Assembly: GCA_021904315.1 (NCBI GenBank)
Contig: CM038916.1
Span: 8,521,065 to 8,585,064, forward strand
Source of the DNA: Sphagnum magellanicum
Lineage: Eukaryota; Streptophyta; Sphagnopsida; Sphagnales; Sphagnaceae
DNA: 64,000 bases
Reading direction: 5' to 3'
The notes below the pieces were generated by a model. The model was not told the origin of the DNA. It saw nothing but the letters and a program-made list of their open reading frames with translations, and ran no database searches. The first letter of the stretch is position 1. The number at the start of each line of letters is the position of its first letter. This document shows, piece after piece, positions 24,092 through 37,140 of the stretch. The position numbers were made by a program, and so were the translations under genes.

Positions 24092-24911
24092 TGTCGCAAC
24101 CCCACTTTGGGGTTAAGTGTGAGAATGCAACTCACACTCCCAGAAAGTGGGAAAATGGAGTCCTCTGGGATTCCCAAAAACTCAGAAGACGATTTGAGGG
24201 GTCAAATCTCCTCGCCTTGTGTGTTCCTTATATCAATGGAAAGTTCTTGAAGCGTAGATGTCCAAAATGGCCTCGCATTGCCCATTTAGACATCTGCAGC
24301 CCAAGTTATGGGCAAAAGAAGGGCCGAGAATCAAACTGCCAGTTTGACTTCTGACCACTAAAAGTCGGGAATCGACCTCTTCCCGACGTCGCCTCAAGGA
24401 GTGCGACATGGCGTTGGAAAGCTCTGGACGAGAGCTACAACTTTGGTTTAGAGCTCATCTCGATCCGAGTTTGGGGTGAGGAGCTATGGCCGTCCAAAGT
24501 CCTGGGACTCCAACCCGGGACAATTTCGAGACTCCAACTTGGGAGTCCCGGGAAAAAGAGCCATTTGGATGTAGCCTTGGCGGAGAGCTGCAGAGTATAC
24601 TATATGGGGGAAGGTGGTGGCTTCCCCCGAGTCCGGGCCGTGGTGAGTCAAGTAGTCCAAGTTGCCCGTGGCTTGTCCCAACACCCAAGGGTGTTCCCGA
24701 ATGCTAACTAACCCTCTTGTGGTTGGTTTTGGATGCAGATTCAAGCTTGATCTTCTAGTCCATCTTCTTAGTCTAATCCCGGGACTTCTAGCACGCCCCT
24801 CTACCCCTCTTTAGTGCTGGAAGTCGAGAGCGCCCCTCAAGTCCCAACTTTCCGCAACTCAACATAGTTGGACCCTCAAGTGGGTTCAACCCAGGACTTG
24901 GGAGTGCGTCA
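24092..24911 (-). repeat. Right arm of the ~1.9-kb imperfect palindrome
   Basis: This is the inverted partner of the arm at 23018-23971, separated from it by about 120 bp of AT-rich sequence. It ends with ACTTGGGAGTGCGTCA, the complement of the left outer end. It is about 130 bp shorter than the left arm. The arms differ by many substitutions and small indels, so the structure is not a recent duplication. No matching target-site duplication is visible just outside the two ends. Confidence 0.9.
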
Positions 24912-27340
24912 TTGTGTCACAACAACATCCATAATTTTGTCATAAATATCGTCAAGGTTCTTTTTCAAATGGTCGGTTCCCTCCATGACTAATGATGAGG
25001 ACAAGTTTTTCCTAGTAAGTTTTTTAAAGGGATTCATGGGTTAGTTAATCACTTGAAACAAACTCTATGTTGCATGCATGCTTGAAATGATTCAAGCGAT
25101 CAAAATTCAAAAACCTTAAGGGATGCAAAAAACCTAAGGAAAAATGATGGGTGCTTTCAAAATGAAGTGGAGGACTGGAAAATAAATGTGTGGGTGGGTG
25201 GGTCTTCACCATTTTTTGCTAATGATGATCTTTTGGTAGCTTGGGAATTTGAACTACCGTTGCAAAATGCGGAGGAAATTGTAGAACATTATGGAAGTTA
25301 GTTGGTTGTTTTGTCAAGCTTCTTCTTGCACTATTCTTTTTCTTTTCATTTGATGATGGTGCTACTACATTTTTCAAGGAAGGTGTAGTAAGAAAAAGAA
25401 AAATATTTTTTGTTGCTTGAATTTTAGGCATCGCATTATTAATTTTTTTAGCCATTATTGTTGTTGTAGAACATTTGAACTATTGTTGTTGATGTTGTGA
25501 CCGCTTTGGAAACAAACTAAAGAAAAAACATGTAGGAAAAATGTCAACCACCAAGATGTCATACCTTCGGGCATGTAGCTAATGTACCACATCCTTGAAT
25601 GCACCATCCTACAAGGTCAATATCACATGCATCTTTGTGGGTGATGGATGATCCATGGCCCACAATAACATGTTAGCATGATTCATCATTTTCACACTAC
25701 TAGTACTCCCAATTTCGTTATACCCTTTAAGCAATCCACCATAAGTAAAATGAACAAGACATAGAAATACAATTTAACACAACACCATCACACATGATTA
25801 GTCAAGTATTTCCATGAAGCTTCCAAGGCATGGTTGATTTTAAGCCAAAGTTTCAAACTTAGTTGATTTGAATCAATTGGGTTAGTTGGCAATGGATTTT
25901 TTTCGAAAGAAGAGTTCTTGATTGAGCTTCAAATTTGGATTGATTTTATGGAGCTTTGAGCATATTTGATTTGTTCATGAGTTGGATCTGCAACTTGTAG
26001 TTTCATAAAGATCTTGGGAAAAGAAAACATGGGTACCAATTTTCAAAGAACTTGAAAAGAAAAGTTCTTAAGCAAAGAAGATATATGGGAACCCATTTGC
26101 ATAGAACTTGAGAAAAAGTCTTTTGAGCAAAGAAGAGATGGGTATCCATTTGTAGAGAATTTGAGAAAGAGGTCTCATGACAAGTTAGATCAATAGGTGT
26201 AGCACACAAGTTGTAAATCCTATCAAGCAAGATCAACTGCTAGAAGAAGGATTGCCTACTCTTGAATATATTAGAACCTCTCTACCCATCAAGCTAACAA
26301 TGTTCATAACTTATTTTTTGGAATTTTTAAATTTTCATTAAAAATAAAGTTCATAAATTTTGTTTTTGTACTATAGATAACCATGGGTTTTATATATAAT
26401 TTAAATTTGATATATAATTTTAATAAATTCTTCCCTTATTTTAAATAAATATGAAGATATTATATGTATTAAAATGAATCAACAATATAATTTCATAATA
26501 TAATAAATTATATATAATGTGTTATTTGATATGTTACAAATAACAATATATTTAGACCAATATTTAAGCTAATATTATATATCATAAAAAATAAAATTTA
26601 CATAAGGACTTATGTTATATATTTATGAAATATAAAATATTACCAACCTACTATATAGTTATTTTAGCCTATAAATTATTTATTATATGTCAAAAAAATT
26701 TAAATAAAATTTCAATCATACATAGGATTAATGTATGGGAGAGATCATTTAATATTATTATGTGAACCATTAAAAAAAGTAAAAAAATCATGCGCTTTAA
26801 TTTTTTTGAAATAGACATTAAAATCTTATTAAATTATAGACTTTATGTCTTTAAGAAAAAAAGAGTTTAAAACTTTTTAAATGAAAATTTTAAAAATGTA
26901 CATCATTGAAGGAATGTTAAACATGAACTTTAATTTTTTGATTTTGACAAATTATGAATTTATAACATTAACTAGTAAATTTTACATTAAATCATAACCC
27001 CCTATACCATCAATGTGACGAATTTCATTTTTATATATGTTAAATCATATTGAAAGGTGAACAAATAATTTTGAAAACATGAATTTCATGATGTATTAGC
27101 AGGGAATCAAGTATTTAAATAATATTCTTATGTTTCATGGTTAATGGATTATCACAATATGATATGGGTATTGCATTTAAACTCCATAACTTTGTTTAGG
27201 TGACCTTCTACCATCAATGTGACCAACTTTGCAATACTTTCATTCACTTGAATCAATATGTACGGCATGATACATTGAACATGGAATTTTGTTTTTTTTT
27301 AAAATGTCCTTTTGTTTCATGGTTTAGGATATTATCACAA
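24912..27340. other. AT-rich gene-free stretch
   Basis: Nothing coding is supported. Near 26030-26170 a short phrase (GGGTA.CCATTT, AGAACTTGAGAAA) recurs three times with a ~60-bp period. From 26300 the DNA is extremely AT-rich. Confidence 0.55.
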
Positions 27341-27379
27341 TATGATGTGAGTATTATTTTCTTTTTACATTTTGGTATG

Positions 27380-27840
27380 ATAATGCAATACCCCTCCAAT
27401 GCAAATGTATTGAGTAGTTTTGGCCATGAACAATACCCTTGTAATAGGGTAGACCCATGATGTTTAATTATAAAATACAACAAATGAGGGTATTGGTTTC
27501 CTTGTTGGTTTTCATAGGGCTACACAATACCCCTCCACGTGTCAAAGATGTGTTATGGAACCGAATGTATTTATTGGATACCCTAAGAAGGGTATTGCAT
27601 GTTTAATGAATCCTTTTGAGCATGAACAATACCCCTCTAATAGCCTAGACCAAAATAATTTTGCCCATGGTGTTATAGTGTAGCCCAACAAGGGTATTGT
27701 GTTCCTTCTAGGTTTTGTTAGGCCTACACAATACCTCTCCAAGTTTCACAAGATATGATATGGAGCCCAAATTATTTCAAGGTTACCCACAATGGGGTAT
27801 TGCATGTTCATTGAGTATTTTGTTTTATGAACTTGAGTAC
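27380..27840 (-). repeat. Inverted array of ~100-bp units (GCAATACCCCTCC)
   Basis: GCAATACCCCTCC, the complement of the motif in the 21.4-21.9-kb array, recurs near 27384, 27525, 27626 and 27728, with a decayed copy at 27431. Flanking phrases (CCAAAATAATT..GCCCATGGTGT, CTCCAAGTTTCA) match the reverse complement of the left array closely. The two arrays therefore face each other across about 5.4 kb. Confidence 0.85.
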
Positions 27841-28192
27841 AACATATATTAAATGCATCTAAATTGAACTAGTCCAATTTCGTATTGAATTGATTATCCA
27901 CTTGGTTTGCAATACCCCCATGGAAGACATTCTTTAAGTAGAACTTGCAATACCTTTATATAAGCTGTGTCAAATATTTTAATCATCCCCTTATTTATTT
28001 GTTCAAGTGAACAAGACCAGATTCAACACAATATTTTCATTTTATGCTTTCCTCATCGTTGTCAACCATTCGGGGTTTATTGGAGTGGCAACGATGTAGG
28101 TAGGTGTAGCCATGTAGGTGGGGTTTGGTATGTATCTTCTTAAAATGTTGGTAGGTAGGAAGGTGGAAGGGTATGTAGGCAGATAAATAGAT

Positions 28193-28206
28193 GGGGGGGG
28201 GGGGGG
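28193..28206 (+). repeat. Poly(G) run of 14
   Basis: A pure G run lies inside a GGTAGGT/GGTGGGT-rich stretch (about 28095-28345), which has potential for G-quadruplex formation on the plus strand. Confidence 0.9.
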
Positions 28207-28362
28207 TGCATAGGTGGGTGGAGATGAGAGCAACACATTTTAAATTTATAGGTGAGCAGGTAGATGGGGAAGAGTCTACTTTTAATTTAAATACATAGGC
28301 GAGTAGGTTGGAGGGGGACAATGGGGTGGGGTAGTAGGTGGGTGGGCGGGAAAAGTTTCAAA

Positions 28363-28365
<3 letters not shown>

Positions 28366-28394
<29 letters not shown>
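28366..28394 (+). repeat. Poly(A) run of 29
   Basis: A pure A run follows the G-rich stretch. A long genomic poly(A) can mark the 3-prime end of a retroposed sequence, but no retroposon body is recognised upstream. Length may also be affected by assembly. Confidence 0.9.
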
Positions 28395-28396
<2 letters not shown>

Positions 28397-28399
28397 CGG

Positions 28400-31300
28400 T
28401 GGGGGGCAGGGAGAAAATAAAGTTCCAAGTGGCCCAAGTGTTACCACGTACATTGTCAACTGATTCTTCCTTTCAAAACCTAGTTTTTTGGGAATTTATT
28501 TGAATTTTCAGCGGCAGAAATCACTTAAAAATCCATATTTCCCACATTCTGAATCCAAATCCTACCAAATAAATTCCATTAAATCCTTCTCATCAAGATC
28601 TTTCCAACAACACCAAAGGCACATTCCAATTCCTCCGAAAGTTTTAGCTAGAATTAAATTAAATTAAATTAAATTTTCAACGAAGAAATCATTCAATATT
28701 CAAAAACTTCTACACCGCAAGTCCAAACGCCATGAAACCAAGCTGATGCACCCCTCCTCCTCGAGAGCTTTCCAAAGAGACCAAGTGCATTCAAAGATGT
28801 GATCTGAACAATCCCAGTTCAGTGGATCTCATAATTACAAACAAAACAAGACAAAACAAACAAACCACCTTGTTGCTTCATAGATAGTTTTCACACCAAA
28901 ACCCTATTATATTTGCCTTTTCATTATTATTGTGTAAAAAAATTGAAGTTTGTAATTTATATAATATATAGTTTTCATGATTTATAGTTTTGACATCAAC
29001 AAATATTGTAAAGATTATGTACATTCTATGGAAAAGCATTATAAGAAGATATTATGTACAAGAAATTTATGACCGATCTGTGATATATATTGATGCTAGT
29101 CTACATTATCATAATTGTTGTTGAGGTGTAAAACCAATGTTTGGTGAAGAAAATGCACCAATCCCTCACCGATTATTAGGGATGGGTCTTAAGGTTGAGT
29201 CTTCAAAAAAATCAAATAGTTGATTTTCATATATAAGTATGCTTATCAAACAATCAAATACCCTATTCTAATGTACAATTATGGTTTTTATTTTTGAAAA
29301 AGTTGAATAATTGCTTAAAAAATTGCCAATTTTTTTGTCCATTCTTTCTTGAAACCCAATAGCTCTTTGATGGTTTTCTAATAGCCAAAATCAGCAATTC
29401 TTTGAATCTGATTTTTTTTCAAATACCTAAAATTTGTGTTTATTGAAAAAATCAAATACCCACCCAACATTGGTATAAACATTTTTTGCATTAATAGTTT
29501 TAGTTATGTAATCTGTTTTTTAATGCTATTAATTAACATAAATTATCCTTATTCCTTTTTATGACATGATTGTTAGGAATCCAAATTAATTGTAATATCT
29601 TTATTCAAAACATTTATGATTACCATGTTCAAGTGTCAAGAGTATTAGTGTGGCATGTGCCTTGGCCCAAGTGTGAAATTTCATCAAAATTATGAAAATT
29701 TAACGACAAAGATTATTCAAGATTCAATGTCTCTTGCACCTTAAGTCTAAAAATTACGAAATCACCTAAACCTTAAACCGTAAACCTGGGCTACTCATTG
29801 AGCATGCCTTTAAATTTGTCCCAAATTTGTTGTAGGCTTCAATATATTTCATAAGAAGGTCTATATCATGTGTTGGACCATTCAAAAAACTTTTTAGGTT
29901 GGACTGGATTGGATTTTGATTTTTGTGTTGGATTTTGATTTTTTTATGTCCTTCATGATTAAAATAGTTCAAAATTTGTGATCATGCTTAAAAGTAAACT
30001 TATACATTTGATTATAAAATAACATTTGATGCAAAATTTCAAATGTTTATCATAATATGAGTCACATTTGGTTTCATTATTGATATCTAGTTGAGAACAT
30101 TGTATGAATGATTGCCAAATTTGGTATTATTAACCAATACATGAGGATTGGAATATCTCCAATGTCATGAACTTCCATGTAATTGAACTTTGCAATGTTG
30201 TAATTGGTTTTCATGTCCCATTTAGGCACTTTTACAACCGTTTTCTTAAGTGGGGCAAATAATTGTTTACTAGTTGTTGTAATGCAAATCAACAATTAAT
30301 AAAAATGTTTGAAATGTGATTTAAAAATAAAAATTTGATAACATTTTAGAACATGCCCTAAAGAACCTAGTACCACCTAACAAAGCAATGATTCACCTTA
30401 CCAAGTTCACCACATTTCCAGGTGGAACGAGCTTGTTCCATCATACATCAAAAATTATATTTGATTAGTAATAACTATCTACTTAGCTATTTGTAAATGC
30501 AAGACATGTTCAAAAACAACTAACCTTGAAACATGAAGAAGTCCATTTACTCCAATTACAAATTCAATATAAAAATTAATTGGGCTACTACCATTCAAAT
30601 GCAATAGGCCTCCTTTGTCATCAACAATACTATCACATGTAGTTTATTTAATTTGCATCCAAAGATATTGAAGCAAGTGCAAATACAAGGTAGAATTGTA
30701 TAATTATGTGAAATTCAATTTTTTTGAGTGGGCAAGGAGGTAGGTAGGTATGTGGGCATGAGATAGACAAAAGGTTCTTTATCATGTACAAAGATTGGTA
30801 TATCAAGCTAAGGTGAATGAACGAACTTCACCTTCATTGACTTATATTTAAGTATATGTTGAGTTAACCAATGTTGTGTGAGTATTTGATGTTGCTAATA
30901 ATCCCTAATTTTAAATTTTTTGGAAATTTAAAATTAAAGAATCATGAATATTAATTTTTGGGGGAAAAATGGAATTAAAGAACTTCAAACCTTCTAAAAA
31001 CTCAAAGAACCTACAATTTCTAAGTGGTTCCTTCATTATTGTATTACATGAATAACTTTGGCATTAATTAAAATGTTCTTTATTTTAAATTCCAAAATTT
31101 GTGAAAATGATTAGTGCATTTTGTCGAAAAGTTCAAAAAATTAGCTAAAACAAAAATCATGCAACATTAATTAAATGAAAATTAGCTTGAGCACAAGCAT
31201 GAGGCAATTGCACTTCCATACAAAACAACTTTCTTAGTAATTAATAATATTATATGTTCCTTAATTACATGGTAAGAACTCCAAAATTCAAAAATCCATG

Positions 31301-32990
31301 GACCAAAATTAAAATTTCAAAATCATTAATTTCAATAGTTATTTCCCAACCCTAATCAACAACTATGATATATATATATATATATATAATAAAATTTTAA
31401 AATAATGGTGGTCACAAGTTAGGTCCAATTGCAATAAAAGGAGCCAAGGGACAAAATGTTTTCCTAGGATTAATTTAACCAAATTTAACACATTTCATTA
31501 AAAAATAAAATAAAATTGTCCAACTTTTGGCAATGTTATTCACTTGTATTGTCAACAGGTTTCAAGTACATGAAAATGAATGTAATTTATTTTTTTAACA
31601 TAGGGTAGATAGACTAGTGAGGGAACATTTTAAAATTAAAAAAGGGTTGAATCCTCACAAATTGTTTCTTTGCTTTTGAAGCACAAAAAATATTTTTAGT
31701 CCTTCCTCTAGTGCTTCCAATGTTGTAAAAATTGCTCAATTTGGTAAAGAAATGGGGAAGATATGGGTTGTTTGGTTAAGGGAGTTTAATGTTTGGTGAT
31801 GAGTGAATTAAAACAAATTAGGCTTTCAAGCTTAAAATCTTTGATCTTTGCCTCTTTGCCTCTAAAATACAAAGAAGTTTTGTATGGCCTTAATTGATGC
31901 ACCCATTAGATTTGAAATCACTCAAAACAGACTAAAAATGAAGAAGATACAAGGTTGGAACTAAAGAGCGTCATAAAGTTATTTAAATTTTTAAAAAAAG
32001 TAAGCTTTCACTTGTCCTCTTCTTGTGTTTTTTGTATTGCTCCTTTATTCTTAACACTTAAAGAATATTTGTAGCCCTCCAGTTTGTGTGTCCAATGACA
32101 CAAAATTTGCTCAATTTGGTTAAGGAATGAAGAAAATATTGAATTTTTTTGATGATGGGCAATTTTATCCTATAATAAATGAATACATTTCTAACCCAAA
32201 AAAAAAAGACATCCCAAAATTATATGTTAGATTGGACTTTACCTTATTTGGAAGAAGTTTCACACATAAAATCGTCTTTTAAATATATAAACTATGGGAT
32301 TTGAATCTAATTTACATATTTTTAAGGACAGCATGTTGAAAATCAATAAAATAAATTATTTAATTAATGTTGTATCTTCCATAAAACTTATTCATGCACT
32401 CCATCACATAAAAATGAACAACTTTTATTATAAAAAAAAATCAAAATTTATAATTTTTAGGGTCAAAATCATGTTTGAACTCAATGTGTTGGTATGTGTA
32501 ATAATATTTTTTTTTATCAATCTTAAGTTGTTTTGCACTTCTAATCATCAACAAGAATATGCTCTCCAATTTTGAAAATGAATGGTGCATTTTTTATAAG
32601 AAAAAAAAAATGCTCAAAATTTAAAAGCATTGTTGAACAATTGTTTTCCTAGTATTTTATGTATATCAAAGAACTCTTGTAACTCAATGAAATGAATCCA
32701 AATTCATGGAGGAGCAAGATCATTAACAAAAATAAGCACAATTAAAAATTTAAAAAAAAAGATTTGGATAAACATAACACACGAATTTGTTTGTCAAAAT
32801 AGATAAAGCTGCAATGTTACATTACATTGGATGATTGCTTTGGCTCTTTTTATTGCAACTAGACCCAGTTACATATCAAAACTAATTATCTAATGTGCTA
32901 TTAAAAACAATGATTATGAGATTAAAAACTTTCCCTCATAAGTCAATAGGGGCTTGGTGCAATGTTGTGTGGGTATTTTAAATTTTTTTA
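28400..32990. other. AT-rich gene-free stretch
   Basis: No gene is seen. It holds an AATTA run at 28643-28670, an (AT) run at 31368-31388, and two related blocks near 31650-31775 and 32010-32145 that share a GCTCAATTTGGT-AA..AATG phrase (spacing about 360 bp). Confidence 0.55.
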
Positions 32991-32999
32991 TATACCCTC

Positions 33000-33300
33000 A
33001 AAATGGGATTTAAAAAAAGTTTCTCAAAATGCCCATGCCTAATGAACATGTTTTAAAAGATTTTATAGTTGAGGTTTCATTCATGTGGAGTTTATGGATT
33101 TTTTTCTTTTAGAATGTCCAAATTGCATTCACCATAGCAAATGAAACTTTGAATATCTTTTGATATAAGTTTTGATAGGTGAGTCTAGGAAGTTTTGTAA
33201 TTGAGTGAACATTTAATAATCAAATATTACAATAATAAAAATCTAACAACAATGTTCATTTGGACACTTTAAAAAAAAACCTTGCTAAAAACTTTGTATG
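33000..33300 (+). repeat. Dispersed repeat, copy 1
   Basis: A block with CCTAATGAACATGTTTTAA, CATTCAT.TG, TTTGATATA.GTTTTGA, GTGAGTGAACATTT and CAATGTTCATTTG-GAC matches, in the same order and orientation, a block at 60460-60765. The copies are diverged by many substitutions and small indels. No coding capacity is visible. Confidence 0.8.
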
Positions 33301-36300
33301 GAATGTGTGCAGGTATCAAAAAAATTGTCATCTCTCTCGAATGGTTTTCATCAAGTTTACAACATCCACTCATGAAGTTCAAAGACTTTGGTGCTACGAG
33401 TATAAAAAACCCAACTGTGGGTACAAGCCTATGTAAGCTCAAACTGGGCTTCAGGTGTACCAGACAAGTTGTTCCAGGCAATCAAGAGGGGCACCAGAAT
33501 CCCACTCAATTCTACCATGTTGTATGAATAATCTTTACAAGACTGCACAGGCTTTACAACTTACAAGCAGCAAAAAAGTGAGCACAGACAGAAGGCAAGA
33601 AGAAGATGATGATTCATTCAGACTACAAAAAGGAACCCCACAAAACCAACCAAACTGTGCAACAACATGTGCTCCCCATCCTCCTCCGCACTTGTGTACA
33701 ACTGTATTAAGTAGATCTTTTTTTTGTTTTTTGTTTTGGCTAAGAGCAATGATTTTCCAAAGAGGAAGAAGAAAACAATGTGGAGGAAGAAGAAAACGTA
33801 AGGTTTAATTTAGTCATCATTCATCAGCCGCATTCATTCAGACAAGTGGGTTGTCAATTTGATCAAGGTTCTGAGCACCCAAAAGATCAAGCTCCTCCTG
33901 GCTGCTCAAAAAAAAAGGCTTTATCAATCATGAACCAAGAAAGAAAGATGAGGATGCAGAAGAAGGAGGGGAGAGAGAAAGAGACAAAATGTTAAAAGAC
34001 AAAAAATCAATCAATCCTCTTCATAATTCTCGCACATATATTTATCTGTTTGCTCATGAAAGCCGCATACTTTTCCACTGGCAACTAGTGAAGTAGTTCT
34101 TCAACTGTTGACAATCTTCTGTGATAGGCTATGAAGTTGGGATTGCAGTATAAAATCCAGTGTTGGGTGGTTCTTTGATTTTGTTATAAGCTTTGGTTTA
34201 TGGGTTTTCAAAGAAATCAAAATCAAAACCACCGGTGATAATAAATTTGTTTCAATTTTCTTTGCATCATTGGCTAGCATCCCAAGAGGGATTTAGGGTT
34301 TAGCACCCATAAACCCTAAATGGCAACAGGTTTTAGAAAAATCTGTCTAAATCATTAAAAAAAAACAAAAACTGGCAGTTAAAATGAAGCTACCAAACTA
34401 AAATCAGAGTCAAATGTGGTGAAAAAAAATTCAATATAAAAAAATAAAAATAAAAATTGGTGATTTTATTTTTTTCAGGAAAATGAGAATCTTTTGTGAC
34501 AAAATATTCTCTTTTAAAATTTACTTTTTTCCCTTTGGAAAAGTTTCATTGCAAATGAAACACTGCAAAGAAAGAACCCTTTGATGGATCTTTGATTTCT
34601 CAAACTCTTTTTTTTCTTAAAAAGTTCGGAATAAAATTAACTCCCAGTTCTGGATTTTCAGAGATCCACCCAACACTGGTAATGGGTATCTAAATTGACC
34701 CAAAAGCTGCTGCCACCAGCACACAAATGAATGAAACTTGCTAATAATGACTCATCCATTGTGAACAAACAAAACCCAATTGAATGGACATGAGTCCATC
34801 CACTTTGGGCATAGCATGTACCAATGTTGTACTGGTATACAGGGTACATTCATAATATGTACATTGGTATGTATAAGAATATGTCAGAATCTATTTGTTG
34901 GGTATGTTCTAAAATATATACTTAGATTGATTTTAGAATCTACGGTTATTTTGTGTGGACACACCTAAGTTGAAACATACCAATCAAAGTTTTGAAATGT
35001 TTTATGCTGCATTGTTGAGACCAATATTTAGGGTGAGAGATTGAAGTTGGGAAGGGTAGGTGTAATGGTAATTAAGGCATTTCAGTTCTTCCCCCAAAAA
35101 ATAATTCTGGGCAGGTAAGCTGCCCAGATTTGTTTGCCTTGCATATCAAGGCAAGGATATTGTGTTCATAGATTAATCATAGAGTATAGTAGCTTAAGGG
35201 ATTTTTGGTCCCTAGGTAATAGATCTATTTTTATATGAGGATTTTTGAAAGATGATATTGTGGCTTTGTGTTGAAACTTGAGATTAGTTATAATAGAGTT
35301 ATAATATCTTGAAGGATATTTGGTTTCATTTAGAAGTTTTTTTTGAAGACTATATCTTTGCATGGTGAAATATTCGAGTTTCCACAATTCTTCTTTTGCC
35401 TTAAGATACTTTTTTAATGCAAATGGCAAGCAAGGCCACAGTGTGACACACCCCTTGTTAAAAAGGTTTTTAAAATTGTTTTAATAGACGAAGTTCCATA
35501 CAATATATTGAACTCTGTTAAGTCCCAGACCAGTAAATGAGGAGAAATCTTGCCACAAGAGATGTACTATTCAAAAAACAATAAAAATATCCACTTCTTC
35601 TTTCAGAGATGCAATTCTCTCTCCTCTCTTCTCTTCTCTTCTCTTCACAATGATCAAAAGCAGAAACACCATGAATGAATGAATGAATGAATGAAGAGAG
35701 AATGGGTGTGACACAAAACTAAGCATTCTAGCATCAACCCTTTCTCTCCTCCTCCCCACCACCACCACCACCAACCCACCAAAATTAGCTAGAATTAACT
35801 GAACTTATGAAGCTGCAACAACCAAGTCCCAGTGACTGGTTCCATACAGGAAGCATTATGTCTCTGCCATGATCAGCATCATCATAATAGTTTGCAAACT
35901 GCATCTGGTGAGAGCTCTGGTCTGTAGTATACATATATATATATATATATATATATATCATCCTATATAGTAAAGGAAGAATGAAGCTTCCCCTAACTCC
36001 GGACGGACAGTGGCCACGGACAGCTATATATGTATATGGCATTGAAGATCAAAACTGGAGTGAGTAGGTACTTTAACTTTTATGACAGGAATTCAATTCA
36101 TTTTCAAACAAACAGCAGGCAACTAACATGAGCCTCACTTTCCTTCTTGGGGGGGGGGGGGTGGGGGGGCTTTCTTTCCTGCACTGTCAAAGTGGGTTGG
36201 TAGGTACATGTGTTGGTGGGTACATGTTTGTATTCATAATAGAAGAGAACAAGAAGGGCATCACAAACACACAAAGTCCTGCATAATCACCCACCTACTT

Positions 36301-37140
36301 ACCTACCCATCTACTTACCTACCCACCTATGACTAGGTACTCACTCCCCCCCACCTTTTTTTTTTTTTTTTTTTTGCAAATTTTCAACTCTTTTTGTCTT
36401 TGAGATCTGGTGTTGCAGTTGGTGAGGGTTGTTCTAGGTTAGGCCGCCTTTCAGGAAGTAGGTCCTCCCCTTTCCTTATTTGATATGCTTATTGTGACAC
36501 GAAGTGGTTTGGGAACTTGATGTTGTTCCCCTTGTGGTTTGGTTCACCCTCTTATGTGGTTTCTTTTGTCTTCTTGGATGTAATAATGGGTGTTTCCATT
36601 TTGTTCTTTGTTTTCCCTCTTTTTTTCTTTTTTTTTTGGGGTGCTTTGGTTTATTTATGATTCGCAGGGTTTCATCATTTCCTCTCTTTATTCACCACTT
36701 TTGCAGAAGACGGATTAGTAATGGAACTGACTTGGACGGTTTATTTATTTATTTATTTATTTTCCCTTCTCTCCCCCCCAAATTTTTTTGTGATGTACCT
36801 ACTACACTAGTGTTTTTTTTAAAAAAAATTATGGCTAAATTTTGCAACTTGGCGATTTTTATTTTTATTTTCATAAAATGGAAAAATCATGAATTTTTTT
36901 GGGTGATTCTCAGGGATTTTTTTAGCCATTTTTTGAAATTAGAAAATTAAAAAAATAACCATATCTAGACCTAGGCACTTCCTAGGTCATCGCTTGTAGT
37001 AGGCTAGCAGCACTTTAGTAACAAGGCTGCAGCTCACCTAGGACAGTCAGTCGCCATTTAATGATAATTAATGTTAGGGATCCTCGCCAGTGAACATTCT
37101 TGAGGATTTTTTTAAAAAAAACACCCTGAGCTACACTGGT
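33301..37140. other. Intergenic DNA with simple repeats
   Basis: No gene can be supported. Short open frames at 33282-33527 and 33455-33808 are not recognised. At 35785-35900 (minus) an exon-like peptide FANYYDDADHGRDIMLP follows an acceptor-like AG, without partners. Simple repeats include (GAAT)n at 35673-35695, TCTTC runs at 35625-35645, (AT)13 at 35933-35958, a G13-T-G7 run at 36149-36169 and T20 at 36356-36375. Confidence 0.5.
34291..34321. repeat. Perfect hairpin of two telomere-type motifs
   Basis: ATTTAGGGTTTA and its exact complement TAAACCCTAAAT form 12-bp arms around a 7-base loop. Each arm holds one plant telomere-type repeat. Single TTTAGGG motifs are common in plant DNA, but a perfect inverted pair is less usual. 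Confidence 0.85.

Noticed and set aside
21360-27840. Repeat arrays as a CRISPR array
   Set aside because: This is eukaryotic DNA, the units are ~100 bp, diverged and without constant short repeats and unique spacers.
33282-33808. Two short plus-strand open frames, 81 and 117 codons
   Set aside because: No ATG start in the first, no recognised motif in either, and a similarly long minus-strand frame overlaps them.
36504-36950. Plus-strand open frame of 148 codons rich in Phe and Leu
   Set aside because: It arises from T-rich simple sequence, ends in homopolymer runs and has no start or splice context or known motif.
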